From assembly GCA_947497195.1 (NCBI GenBank), contig CANMGM010000010.1, positions 1 to 19,068 on the forward strand: a stretch of 19,068 nt of DNA, in the 5' to 3' direction. This document shows, in pieces, positions 1-7,990 of the stretch. This DNA comes from Bacteroidota bacterium. Lineage in GTDB: Bacteria > Bacteroidota > Bacteroidia > M30B66. Position 1 is the first letter of the stretch; the number at the start of each line of letters is the position of its first letter. The notes beneath the pieces were generated by a model. The model was not told where the DNA came from, made no database searches, and was given only the letters and a program-made list of their open reading frames with translations. The position numbers were made by a program, and so were the translations under genes.

Positions 1-161
1 GAAGCATCCCGAACAGGATACGCCGCTTGTTCCGAATCTACGGTAAGTACAATGGGTTCAATACCAAATTCAGGCAAGTATTTCACAAACTTCAACCAGC
101 GCTGAACTCCTGCACCGCCCGAAGGTGGCCAGTAATAGGTAATAATCAGCACTTTTTTCAT
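1..161 (-). CDS. Glycosyltransferase family 4 protein, N-terminal part (cut by window edge)
   Basis: Only the first 53 codons are present; the gene continues past the left edge. The start is the ATG at 161. The translation begins with a short beta strand (KKVLIITY) followed by YYWPPSGGAGVQRW, the usual opening of Bacteroidota GT4-type (GT-B fold) glycosyltransferases, in which the glycine-rich loop follows the first strand of the acceptor-binding domain. Such enzymes transfer sugars from activated donors to polysaccharide or lipid acceptors at the cytoplasmic membrane; acceptor and sugar cannot be told from this fragment. It starts 39 bases after the stop of the upstream S9 peptidase on the same strand, so it may be a distal member of that transcription unit, though the functions look unrelated. 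Confidence 0.85.
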   Translation of the reverse strand, partial: MKKVLIITYYWPPSGGAGVQRWLKFVKYLPEFGIEPIVLTVDSEQAAYPVRDA

Positions 162-200
162 GCGGTACTAGGCCCTGAATACGATGTTCGGTTATTGGAT

Positions 201-2096
201 TTATTCTTTTTTACCGCCCAGATATTTCGCGAAAAACTCTTCCATTTTTCGGTAAAGCTCCATGCGATTTTCTTCGTTTCCAAAACCGTGTCCTTCATTA
301 TCTTTTACTAGATACGGAACATCAATCCCGCGTTTTTTCAAGGCTTCAACCATTTGGTCCGACTCGGCTTTTGCAACCCGTGGGTCGTTTGCACCCTGAA
401 CAATAAACAGCGGACATTTGATTTTATCGACATGGAAAACCGGAGATGCAGCAGTCATAAGGTCTTTATCCTTTTCTGGGTCGCCTACCATTTCGTACAT
501 CATGTCGAGGTATGGTTTCCAATACGGCGGAATGGTGCTCATGAAGGTAAACAGGTTCGAAACGCCTACGTAATCAACGGCACATGCATATAAATCGGGT
601 GTGAAGGTAACGCCCGCCAGTGTTGCATATCCGCCATACGATGCACCATAAATGGCCACACGTTTAGGATCGGCAATGCCTTGTTTGATGAGCCAGTTCA
701 CGCCATCGGTAATGTCGTCCTGCATGGTTTTGCCCCACTGTTTGAAGGATGCTTCCCAGAATTTACGGCCATAACCCACCGAACCTCTGAAATTCATTTG
801 TAGCACGGCATAGCCACGGTTGGCCAGAAATTGCACTTCGGGATTGAAGCCCCAGCTGTCGCGCGCCCAAGGTCCACCATGCGGATTAATTACAACAGGT
901 AAGTTTTTCGCATCCACACCCTTTGGAACGGTAAGATAACCCTGAATTTCCATGCCATCGCGGGCGGTATAGCGGATAGGCTTCATTTCGCACAATTTGT
1001 TTTCATCCAACCAAGGTGCAACTTCTGCCAACTTGCTGAATGCATCGCTCTGTTTATCGTAAAACCAGTATGATCCGTAACTGCGGTCGCTACCTACATA
1101 CAACAGCATTTTATCTTCTGCCTTGCTCTGACCGGCCAGCGAAACTTCATAGCCCGGAAAACGCGCATCAAATTTCTTTTGCAGTGCCTCGCGTTCGGCA
1201 TCGAGGAAATGGTAATGGCTTTTATCGGTTTCGTAAGCAACGGCGGTAATAACTTTGCGTTTTTTACTGCGTAACAGCGATGATACATCTACTTCCGGAT
1301 GCTCGTAAACCATGCGCAATTCTTTGTCGTTCTCGGGATCATACGCAATAATGGCCGTTTTATCGCGCCCCAAGTTCGAAGAAACAAAAAGTGTTTTGTC
1401 GTCGAAATCGAAAAACAGTGGCGAAAACGACTCTTTGAAATTTGTAGTTTTAATCACTTTAAAGGCATCGCTCTCATTATTGCGGTATAGCACACTCGAA
1501 TTGATTCCATCGGTCGAAACAGCAACGCGGATGCGTCCTTGGTTATCGGTCTGCCAGCCGGTAATGTTGCCCGGATTTTCGCCCACCAGCTTCATATCTC
1601 CGCTCACAATATTAACACGATAGGCATCGAAAATTTCGGGATTACGCATGTTCAGACTCACTATCATTTCGCTCTCGTTTTCGGGTAAGTCGTCGAGGAT
1701 CTCAGCCCGAACGGCATCGCCCGGTGTTAACTCTTTTGCATTTTTCCCATCCGCATCAACGGCAAAAAGATGAAAGTTCTCATTTCCGCCTTTATCCTGA
1801 AGGTATATCAAACGGTTGTTGTTCTTCCAGGTAAATCCTGCAATGTCGCGCTCTTCGGCAAACGTGGCCTGCACAACTGTTTCCTTGCCTATTTCCTGCA
1901 CGAAAACGTTCATGCGGTTTTTCCAGGGCTGCATAAAAGCCAATTTCTTTCCGTCGGGCGATATGCGGAAGGATGCTTTTTCGGGATTGCGGAAAAAGTC
2001 TTTTAAGGGTATCAATGCCTGGCTAAATGCCGAGGTCGCAGTTTGTGTTAACATGGCGAAAAGTAAAATTTTAATTGCAAGAGCGCTTTTTTTCAT
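201..2096 (-). CDS. Secreted S9 family serine peptidase (alpha/beta hydrolase with beta-propeller), 631 aa
   Basis: The protein starts with a signal peptide (about residues 1-26, ending AFSQA), so it is exported, probably to the periplasm. Residues about 30-370 have the blade-like repeats of a TolB/WD-type beta-propeller (e.g. SPDGKKLAF at 46-54, VDADGKNAKEL). Residues about 380-628 are the prolyl-oligopeptidase-type hydrolase: oxyanion region NPHGGPWA, nucleophile elbow GASYGGY with Ser486, acid Asp571 in GANDPRV, and His603 in EGHGFG. This is the dipeptidyl/acylaminoacyl peptidase branch of family S9, which usually releases short peptides from the N-terminus of oligopeptides. The start ATG at 2096 is 3 bases after the stop of the 171-aa gene, so the two are very likely cotranscribed. 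Exact substrate specificity (DPP versus acylaminoacyl) is not decided by the sequence alone. Confidence 0.92.
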   Translation of the reverse strand: MKKSALAIKILLFAMLTQTATSAFSQALIPLKDFFRNPEKASFRISPDGKKLAFMQPWKNRMNVFVQEIGKETVVQATFAEERDIAGFTWKNNNRLIYLQDKGGNENFHLFAVDADGKNAKELTPGDAVRAEILDDLPENESEMIVSLNMRNPEIFDAYRVNIVSGDMKLVGENPGNITGWQTDNQGRIRVAVSTDGINSSVLYRNNESDAFKVIKTTNFKESFSPLFFDFDDKTLFVSSNLGRDKTAIIAYDPENDKELRMVYEHPEVDVSSLLRSKKRKVITAVAYETDKSHYHFLDAEREALQKKFDARFPGYEVSLAGQSKAEDKMLLYVGSDRSYGSYWFYDKQSDAFSKLAEVAPWLDENKLCEMKPIRYTARDGMEIQGYLTVPKGVDAKNLPVVINPHGGPWARDSWGFNPEVQFLANRGYAVLQMNFRGSVGYGRKFWEASFKQWGKTMQDDITDGVNWLIKQGIADPKRVAIYGASYGGYATLAGVTFTPDLYACAVDYVGVSNLFTFMSTIPPYWKPYLDMMYEMVGDPEKDKDLMTAASPVFHVDKIKCPLFIVQGANDPRVAKAESDQMVEALKKRGIDVPYLVKDNEGHGFGNEENRMELYRKMEEFFAKYLGGKKE

Positions 2097-2099
2097 GGC

Positions 2100-2615
2100 T
2101 TAGTTATGTTGTTTTAAATCGATGTGTTCTGTTGTTTCGTCTTCGAAATAATCCACTTCGAGGCCTTCGAGTCCGAGGAATATAATTAGTGCATCGGCGT
2201 CAGGAAATTTAAGTACAAGCGAGTCGTTCAACATCTTTCCTTCATATTTAACGAGCGATGGCGTGAGCTCCAACCCAATGCATTCTTTCCATAGTTTGTG
2301 CTTAGAGGCATCACGCGATTCAATTGTTACTTTTCCTTCAAATTCTATTTCGAGTCGCTTCCGATCCGCTTCGAAATCTGGCTTAACGAGCTTAATTCCA
2401 TCGCTTTCGAGTCCGCCGGTGAAGGTAACTTCGTTTCCGCTGTCGAATTTCAGCGTTATCCAGTCGAGCACTTCAAATACTTCTTGGCTTGCTTTGTTTA
2501 CCCAGTAATGATAACTAACTCCTGCAAGCTTTTCGTTCACCAATGCAGCAATTTCATAGATTTCCTCGGTTGTGAAGAAATCATTTTCTCCGGGCAATTC
2601 GTGTTCTTGTGTCAT
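2100..2615 (-). CDS. Hypothetical protein, 171 aa, coupled between two S9 peptidases
   Basis: I do not recognise a family. The protein has no signal peptide, no membrane segment and no cysteine-rich motif; it is acidic, with an N-terminal helix-like stretch (TTEEIYEIAALVNEKLAG) followed by alternating strands with many charged residues, so probably a small cytoplasmic alpha+beta protein. The ATG overlaps the TGA of the upstream prolyl oligopeptidase by one base (TGATG at 2617-2613), a typical arrangement for translational coupling, and its own stop lies 3 bases before the next S9 peptidase. The three genes therefore form one operon. Coexpression with exported peptidases while itself lacking an export signal is noteworthy; a role cannot be assigned. 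Confidence 0.8.
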   Translation of the reverse strand: MTQEHELPGENDFFTTEEIYEIAALVNEKLAGVSYHYWVNKASQEVFEVLDWITLKFDSGNEVTFTGGLESDGIKLVKPDFEADRKRLEIEFEGKVTIESRDASKHKLWKECIGLELTPSLVKYEGKMLNDSLVLKFPDADALIIFLGLEGLEVDYFEDETTEHIDLKQHN

Positions 2616-4726
2616 CAGTATTTTACAGGCGAGTTGGTGTTGTGAAAGATAAACGAAAACACATCGGCTGTAGCTTGAATTGTTTTATTGAGTGCCACAC
2701 CCGCACCGTGCCCGGCATCGGTTTCGATGCGAATCATCACAGGATTGGCGCCTTTGTGTTTACGTTGCAATTCAGAAATGAACTTAAACGAATGCGCAGG
2801 TACAACACGATCGTCGTGATCGGCCGTCATCACCATCGTTGCCGGGTATGCTATTTCGCTTATGTTATGCAGTGGCGAATACTTGATGAGCCACTTGAAA
2901 TCTTCTTCTTTTTCGGAGGTTCCGTATTCATCAACCCATCCCCAGCCAACGGTAAATTTTTGGAAACGCAGCATATCCAGTACGCCTACCTGTGGAATGG
3001 CCACTTTGAATAAATCGGGGCGCTGTGTCATGCAGGCACCAACAAGTAAACCACCATTGGAACCGCCTTGAATGGCCAGCTTTTCCTTCGATGTGTAACC
3101 ATTCGCCTGAAGCCATTCGGCGCAGGAAATAAAGTCGTCGAACACGTTCTGCTTGCTGCCAAACATGCCCGCCTTATGCCATTCCTCGCCGTATTCTCCG
3201 CCACCACGAAGGTTGGCCTGCACAAATACTCCGTCGTTTTCCATAAATGCAATGCGCGAAGGCGAAAAGCCCGGCTCGAGGCTGATGTTGAATCCGCCGT
3301 ATGCATACAGTAGGGTAGGGCGCTGCCCGTCGAGTTTTAAGCCTTTGCGGTGCACGATGAACATGGGCACTTTTACTTTGCTATCTTTCGAAGGCACAAA
3401 AACCTGTTTTACTTCGTAATCAGAAGGCTCAAATTTGAGGTCAGTCTTGCGAAATAATTCTGATTTGCCACTCATTAAATCGTAACGAAAAATGGTGGGC
3501 GGGTAGTTGAACGATGTAAAAGTGTAAAACACTTCTTTGTCTTCGCGTTCGCCATCGAAACCACCTGCCGAACCTACACCAGGCAAAGCAATCTCGCCTT
3601 TCAAAATGCCTTCGCGGCTGTATTGGATGATGCGCGTTGTGACATCTTTGAGGTAATGAGCAAACAATACATCGCCTGCTTTGGTAACGGTTTTAAGCAA
3701 TTCGGGCTGTTCGGCAATGATGGTTTTCCAGTTTTCTTTGGAAGGATTTGTGGGATCAATCGAAACCAGTTTGTAATTCGGCGCATCAACATTGGTCATC
3801 ACCAGCAAGCGATCGCCTTCTTGGTCTACAACACCGCTGCTGAAATCGAATCCTGAGATAAGCGGTTTGAATTTCGTTTCGCCTTTGGCAAGATCCATAA
3901 CGTGCAGTTCGTTACCATCGGTACCTTCAGAAACCGAAAGGATGAGGAAGCGCTCCTTTTTACCCAGTTCGGCACTGTGATAGCGCAGCGGATGTTCGCG
4001 GTCTTCGAAAATGAGTTTATCGTCGGCCTGTGGCGTACCCAGTTTGTGAAACCAGATGGCATGAAACTGATTCTGCCCCGAAAGTTCGGTTCCCTTGCCC
4101 GGCTCGGGATAGCGCGAGTAGTAGAACCCATCGCCGCGGAAGGCTGCGCCCGAGAATTTTACAAACTTGATTACATCGGGTAAATCTTTGCCTGTTGCTA
4201 CTTCCTTAACGCGCAGTTCAGACCAGTCGCTCCCAGCCGAGCTCACGCTGTAAACCATGTATTTGTCATCGTGTGAGGTGCCGGTTAATCCTACGCTTAC
4301 CGTTCCTTTTTCCGACATTTTATTTGGGTCGAGAAACACCTCGGGCGCACCGTTCATTCCCTTTTGTTTGTAATATACGCTTTGGTTCTGAAGGCCGTCG
4401 TTTTTACTGTAAAAGTAATATTCGCCTACGCGGAACGGCGCCGAAAAGCGCGGATAATTGAGCAGTTCGGTAATACGATCGCGGAATTTATTGCGGTAAG
4501 GAATCTGATCGAGGTAGTTGAACGTTACCTTATTTTGTTCTTTCACCCATGCGCCTGTTTCGGCCGATGTATCGTTCTCGAGCCAGCGATAAGGATCTTC
4601 GATAGTTGTGCCGTGGTAAGTATCGCTCACCGAATTATCGCGGCGGGTTTGGGGGTAGTTCGAAAGTTGTGCCTGCATGGCGATGCTGCTAAACAGGAAG
4701 CAAAGGGTAAGCTTTCCGGCGTTCAT
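2615..4726 (-). CDS. Prolyl oligopeptidase (S9A family), secreted, 703 aa
   Basis: This is a full-length prolyl oligopeptidase (EC 3.4.21.26 type), which cleaves after proline in short peptides. Residues 1-19 are a signal peptide ending AMQA, so it acts outside the cytoplasm. The N-terminal family signature YHGTTIEDPYRWLEND is at 37-52, a seven-bladed propeller spans about 70-435, and the hydrolase domain about 440-695. The catalytic triad is complete: Ser556 in GGSNGG, Asp638 in DHDDRVVP, His673 in AGHGAG; Arg640 matches the substrate-binding arginine after the acid in the pig enzyme (Asp641, Arg643). Length fits the family (about 690-710). It is the first gene of a three-gene minus-strand operon and its TGA overlaps the next ATG by one base. 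A plausible promoter lies just upstream. Confidence 0.95.
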   Translation of the reverse strand: MNAGKLTLCFLFSSIAMQAQLSNYPQTRRDNSVSDTYHGTTIEDPYRWLENDTSAETGAWVKEQNKVTFNYLDQIPYRNKFRDRITELLNYPRFSAPFRVGEYYFYSKNDGLQNQSVYYKQKGMNGAPEVFLDPNKMSEKGTVSVGLTGTSHDDKYMVYSVSSAGSDWSELRVKEVATGKDLPDVIKFVKFSGAAFRGDGFYYSRYPEPGKGTELSGQNQFHAIWFHKLGTPQADDKLIFEDREHPLRYHSAELGKKERFLILSVSEGTDGNELHVMDLAKGETKFKPLISGFDFSSGVVDQEGDRLLVMTNVDAPNYKLVSIDPTNPSKENWKTIIAEQPELLKTVTKAGDVLFAHYLKDVTTRIIQYSREGILKGEIALPGVGSAGGFDGEREDKEVFYTFTSFNYPPTIFRYDLMSGKSELFRKTDLKFEPSDYEVKQVFVPSKDSKVKVPMFIVHRKGLKLDGQRPTLLYAYGGFNISLEPGFSPSRIAFMENDGVFVQANLRGGGEYGEEWHKAGMFGSKQNVFDDFISCAEWLQANGYTSKEKLAIQGGSNGGLLVGACMTQRPDLFKVAIPQVGVLDMLRFQKFTVGWGWVDEYGTSEKEEDFKWLIKYSPLHNISEIAYPATMVMTADHDDRVVPAHSFKFISELQRKHKGANPVMIRIETDAGHGAGVALNKTIQATADVFSFIFHNTNSPVKY

Positions 4727-4745
4727 GTTTGTGAAATTTGAGGCC

Positions 4746-4775
4746 GAAAGGTAGGGAAAATGGGTGGAGGTGCAA
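4746..4775 (-). promoter_or_regulatory. Possible Bacteroidota-type promoter for the S9 operon
   Basis: Read on the minus strand, TTG at 4775-4773 is followed after 19 bases by TACCTTTC at 4753-4746, one mismatch from the Bacteroidota -7 consensus TAnnTTTG with the usual -33 TTG spacing. The start codon at 4726 lies about 20 bases downstream, leaving a short leader. Motif match only. Confidence 0.4.
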
Positions 4776-4780
4776 TAAAC

Positions 4781-4807
4781 AAAAAAAGGATGGCCAAACC
4801 ATCCTTT
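4781..4807 (-). terminator. Rho-independent terminator after the T9SS type A protein gene
   Basis: On the minus strand GGATGG (4804-4799), a five-base loop and CCATCC (4793-4788) form a perfect stem, extendable by AAA/TTT pairs, and are followed by seven T. It lies about 30 bases after the stop codon at 4837, the right place to end that transcript and to insulate it from the S9 operon on the same strand. Confidence 0.8.
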
Positions 4808-4836
4808 CTCATTTCACTAAGCTATAATCCGAATTT

Positions 4837-5775
4837 TTACTGCACCACCAGCTTTTTCACGATTCGGCTATTCTCCCTTTCGAGTGTAACGAAATAAACG
4901 CCCGATTCGAGTAACGAAACATCCACCAAATTGTTTGCGGCATTGACAGTGTTACGGCGTATTGTTTTTCCGCTGAGGTCGCTAAGCGTCAATATGCAAT
5001 TGCCAGCATCCAGTCCTCCAACAACAAAGAAGTTTTGCGCCGGATTGGGGAAAAGAGCGAGTGTGTTCATCTTATCGCTTGCAATAGTGAGTGGCGGTGG
5101 AAGTTCAGTTACACTTACATCGTCGATGTGATAGGTGCCTCCAGTATTTGCGAAGTTGGTTCCATAAAAGTTAAGTGCCGCCAATTGCAAGGTTCCCGGA
5201 GTGCCGTCGGCATTATTAATAGACCAGGGAAACGATAAAATTTCGTTTCCATTCGCCTTAATTACACCCAGGTCGTCATTTAAAAATACTTGTACTTGCA
5301 TATCAAACCACTCACCAATTGGAGCAACGAAATTCGCCGGGCTTTGTGTTCCGCCCGAGGTAATGTAACATGAGCCATCGGCATCAAAAAACACATCAAC
5401 TGCCCATTCATAATTTGTAGAATTGGCGTTCCAAACATGCAAGAGGTTGAAGTAACCTCCGGTTGATCCTTGTGGTAGCAACATTTTAAAGTCGACCGAA
5501 TAAATCCCAGTTGTGTACGGTCCAATCGGAAGCACAAGGTCGACTGTAGTTCCATTAACACGACACGAATTATCGCCGCTGAACGAAAGCGATGAATCAA
5601 CCACTGCATCAGAGGGCGAACCCGCCGCCCAAAAGCTCCAGGCGGGGTTTGAAGCGACAATACCTGCGCCGGGTGCGTAACTGTCGAAATTATCTGAAAA
5701 AATAACCGTTTGCGCCTTAACTGCTGATGCAGAAGATAAGAGCGCCAAAGAAAGAAGTGTGTAAATGTGTTTCAT
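4837..5775 (-). CDS. Secreted protein with jelly-roll-like domain and T9SS type A sorting domain, 312 aa
   Basis: I place the start at the ATG at 5775, which opens a clean signal peptide (MKHIYTLLSLALLSSASAVKAQ); the longer reading from 5850 puts 25 charged and aromatic residues in front of it and is unlikely. The middle (about 25-225) begins SDNFDSYAPG and ends TYHIDDVSV, the pattern of concanavalin/laminin-G-like jelly-roll domains in Bacteroidota exoproteins, which often bind carbohydrate; no catalytic residues are evident. The last about 74 residues (LALFPNPAQN ... GVYFVTLERENSRIVKKLVVQ) are a T9SS type A C-terminal signal, which directs export across the outer membrane and is removed with attachment to the surface or release. 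It is monocistronic: a terminator follows and mazG is divergent. Its ligand is unknown. Confidence 0.88.
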   Translation of the reverse strand: MKHIYTLLSLALLSSASAVKAQTVIFSDNFDSYAPGAGIVASNPAWSFWAAGSPSDAVVDSSLSFSGDNSCRVNGTTVDLVLPIGPYTTGIYSVDFKMLLPQGSTGGYFNLLHVWNANSTNYEWAVDVFFDADGSCYITSGGTQSPANFVAPIGEWFDMQVQVFLNDDLGVIKANGNEILSFPWSINNADGTPGTLQLAALNFYGTNFANTGGTYHIDDVSVTELPPPLTIASDKMNTLALFPNPAQNFFVVGGLDAGNCILTLSDLSGKTIRRNTVNAANNLVDVSLLESGVYFVTLERENSRIVKKLVVQ

Positions 5776-5880
5776 ATATGCTGTTTTTTCAAAGAAATGA
5801 AAATAATTTTTAATCTGCATGTTTGGCTTTTTAGAGTTATTAACGAACATCTTGCATCCCTGAAGCTTGGTTAAGCCTTT

Positions 5881-5888
5881 TATTTTCG
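5881..5888 (+). promoter_or_regulatory. Possible -7 element for mazG
   Basis: TATTTTCG differs at one position from TAnnTTTG and lies 9 bases before the mazG ATG at 5898. No well spaced -33 TTG is visible (candidates at 5852 and 5867 are too far or too near), so this is a weak call. Confidence 0.3.
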
Positions 5889-5897
5889 CATTTTTGA

Positions 5898-6692
5898 ATG
5901 CAATATCTTAACATGGAATCAACACCTTCAGAACAATCAGCGGCCTTTCTTAGGCTCCTCAATATAATGAACGAATTGCGCGAGCAGTGCCCTTGGGATA
6001 AAAAGCAAACCCTCGAATCGCTCCGGCATCTAAGTCTCGAGGAGGTGTATGAACTGTCGGATGCGATTCTGAAAAACGATCTTCCTGAAATCGAAAAAGA
6101 ACTGGGCGACGTTTTACTGCACATCGTTTTTTATGCGCGCATTGGTTCAGAATTAAATGCGTTCGATATAACTTCTGTGATGAATAGACTTTGCGATAAA
6201 CTCATTCGTCGTCATCCGCATATTTATGGTGATGTCAAAGTGGAGAATGAACAACAGGTGAAGGAAAACTGGGAGAAAATCAAACTACAGGAAGGCAACC
6301 GTTCGGTGCTTTCGGGCGTACCTGCTTCGCTACCGGCCATGATTAAATCGACACGCATTCAGGAAAAGGCTCGCGGTGTTGGTTTCGATTGGGAACACGA
6401 AAGCCAAGTGTGGGAAAAGGTGCTCGAAGAAATGGATGAATTCAAACAGGAAGTTCAGAACGGTAATCCCTCCAAAGCCGAGGCCGAGTTTGGCGATTTA
6501 CTTTTCTCGCTCATCAATTATGCGCGTTTCCACAACATCAATCCCGAAGACGCACTCGAAAAAACGAACCTCAAATTCATCAAGCGTTTTACGTATCTCG
6601 AGGAGCAATCGAAAATGGACGGTAAGAAACTCGATGAAATGTCGCTCGAAGAAATGGATGTGTATTGGAATGCTTCGAAAAATCACGAATAA
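5898..6692 (+). CDS. mazG: Nucleoside triphosphate pyrophosphohydrolase MazG, 264 aa
   Basis: MazG hydrolyses NTPs and dNTPs to the monophosphate and pyrophosphate, a housecleaning role against non-canonical nucleotides, in the cytoplasm. Two tandem all-alpha MazG domains are visible: the first has CPWDKKQTLESL (31-42), EEVYE (48-52) and ELGD (68-71); the second has EEMDE (177-181) and EFGD (197-200). These acidic EExxE/ExxD sets bind Mg2+. RRHPHIYG and the KARGVGFDW linker are characteristic, and the length fits the two-domain family. The start could also be the ATG at 5913 (residue 6), since CPWDKKQ lies at the usual distance from either. It is divergent from the T9SS gene at 4837-5775, and the thioredoxin-like gene follows after 30 bases. 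Confidence 0.95.
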   Translation: MQYLNMESTPSEQSAAFLRLLNIMNELREQCPWDKKQTLESLRHLSLEEVYELSDAILKNDLPEIEKELGDVLLHIVFYARIGSELNAFDITSVMNRLCDKLIRRHPHIYGDVKVENEQQVKENWEKIKLQEGNRSVLSGVPASLPAMIKSTRIQEKARGVGFDWEHESQVWEKVLEEMDEFKQEVQNGNPSKAEAEFGDLLFSLINYARFHNINPEDALEKTNLKFIKRFTYLEEQSKMDGKKLDEMSLEEMDVYWNASKNHE

Positions 6693-6722
6693 ACAAGTCC
6701 TTCACATTTTTGTTAAAATACC

Positions 6723-7040
6723 ATGGCTGTAATTCTTTCAAGTGATGCAGACTTCGCATCGCAACTCGCAACAAACGAAAACGTAATCGTGAAATATTAT
6801 GCCGACTGGTGCGGCAACTGCAAATTGTTTGCTCCCAAGTTTCGTCGCTTATCAGACGATGAACGCTTCGCGGGTATAACGTTTTTGGATGTAAATGCCG
6901 AGGAAAACGAACAGGCTCGGCATGCCGGAGGGGTCGATAACCTGCCCTATTTTGCTGTATTTAAAAAGGGTGAACGCCTCGGTGGACGAGCTACATCAAA
7001 AGAAGAATCTGTTGTAGAACTCTTATCTCAGCTGCAATGA
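6723..7040 (+). CDS. Thioredoxin family protein with WCGNC active site, 105 aa
   Basis: A single thioredoxin fold of the usual length (about 105 residues), without signal peptide and so cytoplasmic. The strand-turn-helix VKYYADWCGNCKLFAPKF gives redox cysteines Cys30 and Cys33, and the cis-proline is Pro75 in NLPYF. The dipeptide between the cysteines is Gly-Asn rather than the Gly-Pro of classical thioredoxin, which should alter redox potential or partner choice. It may reduce a peroxiredoxin, but no such gene is in the window. Its stop overlaps the next ATG by four bases (ATGA at 7037-7040), indicating translational coupling. A CATTTTTG element at 6705-6712 could be a promoter of its own, or it may be read with mazG. 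Confidence 0.9.
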   Translation: MAVILSSDADFASQLATNENVIVKYYADWCGNCKLFAPKFRRLSDDERFAGITFLDVNAEENEQARHAGGVDNLPYFAVFKKGERLGGRATSKEESVVELLSQLQ

Positions 7041-7279
7041 AATTGCCTGTAATCCGTTCGCTTGCTGAGAAGCATACCATCGAAGAACTTAGGTTAGCCG
7101 AGGAGTCAATCCTTAACGAAGAAAAGCCTGCGATTGAGGTTGCAGGGGATGATGAAGGTGAACAACTTACGCATGTAATTTCTGCCATTGCCATTAAGGA
7201 AGATATGGCTGCCAATGAGATAGAGCTTCGGGTTGCGCTGCGCAATTATGCCGAGCGTGTGCGAAAATCGATTTCGTGA
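7037..7279 (+). CDS. Small helical protein coupled to thioredoxin (resembles DUF6952), 80 aa
   Basis: The 80-residue protein starts MKLPVIRSLAEKHT, is acidic and appears all-helical, with no signal peptide, membrane segment or cysteine. From memory the N-terminus MKLPVI and the central segment LTHVISAIAIKE resemble the small DUF6952 proteins encoded directly after thioredoxin-like genes in Flavobacteriia; this needs a profile search. Four-base ATGA overlap with the thioredoxin gene supports joint function, perhaps as a partner or substrate, but no biochemical role is established that I know of. Its TGA directly abuts the stop of the convergent gene at 7280. Confidence 0.75.
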   Translation: MKLPVIRSLAEKHTIEELRLAEESILNEEKPAIEVAGDDEGEQLTHVISAIAIKEDMAANEIELRVALRNYAERVRKSIS

Positions 7280-7942
7280 TTATCGGATTCTCCGAACAAG
7301 CCGTCTGTGGCTTGATGGATACCGCAGCGAATGGTGCACCTCGCCAAAATTCTCGGGATCGCTCACATAGCGATACGCAAAATTGGCAACAGCAATGCGT
7401 CGGTTTTCGCTGTCGAACAACAGCATCAATTCGGCTACCTGGCGCGAGCTGAATGTGCTTATGGAAATGATGCCTTCTGCCGAACGCAGTCGTTCGCTTT
7501 CATCCGATATACCCGCCAGATTTTCAACTACCCCTTCGAATTGCTGGCGGTTCATGGCCTGTTTCGATGTAGAAGCACCACCCCGGTCGCTGCGGATTTT
7601 CTTTTTCGATTCAAGCGGTTCTGTTGCCTGCACCCTGAATTGATTGTAGCTATCGATATAGCCTGTTGTTAATACATCCTCCTGCAGCGTAATCCGCCCA
7701 TCGAATACCGATTTACGAATTTCTGAATTGCCCAATCGCATCAATTTGAATATCTGTAACTTTTGTTCGCCTTGCTGCAGGTCGAAAAAATTCATCACGG
7801 TCGAGGGCTTATCGAACATCCGGCCGTTGAGTTCGGCCACAAAAAAACTGCTGTCTTGAAGCGAGATGCTCAAACCAGCAGTTTGCGCCGAAGCGGCGAA
7901 TGTTAAGAATGATAGAGGTAAGAAAAATAATATTTTGCGCAT
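7280..7942 (-). CDS. Exported DUF4476 domain protein, 220 aa
   Basis: A signal peptide (MRKILFFLPLSFLTFAASAQ) is followed by a strand-rich region (about 22-110: VAELNGRMFDKPS, QKLQIFKL), which looks like a PEGA-like surface module, then a basic linker, then residues about 130-207 with the DUF4476 pattern: FEGVVENLAGISDESERL, ISTFSSRQVAELMLLFDSE, NRRIAVANFAY and the final DPENFGEV. DUF4476 is frequent in Bacteroidota secreted proteins and has no known activity. The last residues (SSHRRLVRRIR) are unusually arginine-rich and may be an extension beyond the domain. It converges on the gene at 7037-7279 with no bases between the stops and diverges from the reductase at 7991 over 48 bases. Confidence 0.85.
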   Translation of the reverse strand: MRKILFFLPLSFLTFAASAQTAGLSISLQDSSFFVAELNGRMFDKPSTVMNFFDLQQGEQKLQIFKLMRLGNSEIRKSVFDGRITLQEDVLTTGYIDSYNQFRVQATEPLESKKKIRSDRGGASTSKQAMNRQQFEGVVENLAGISDESERLRSAEGIISISTFSSRQVAELMLLFDSENRRIAVANFAYRYVSDPENFGEVHHSLRYPSSHRRLVRRIR

Positions 7943-7963
7943 GGGATTCGGGATTTGATTCCT

Positions 7964-7971
7964 TAGGTTTG
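7964..7971 (+). promoter_or_regulatory. Perfect TAnnTTTG -7 element for the 7991 reductase gene
   Basis: TAGGTTTG matches the Bacteroidota -7 consensus exactly and ends 19 bases before the ATG at 7991. The nearest upstream TTTG (7934-7937) is 26 bases away, longer than the usual -33 spacing, so only the -7 element is supported. Confidence 0.45.
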
Positions 7972-7990
7972 TTTCAAATAGGGTGCCAAC

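Noticed and set aside
5776..5850. N-terminal extension of the T9SS type A protein
   Set aside because: It adds 25 residues with no signal character before a standard signal peptide starting at 5775.
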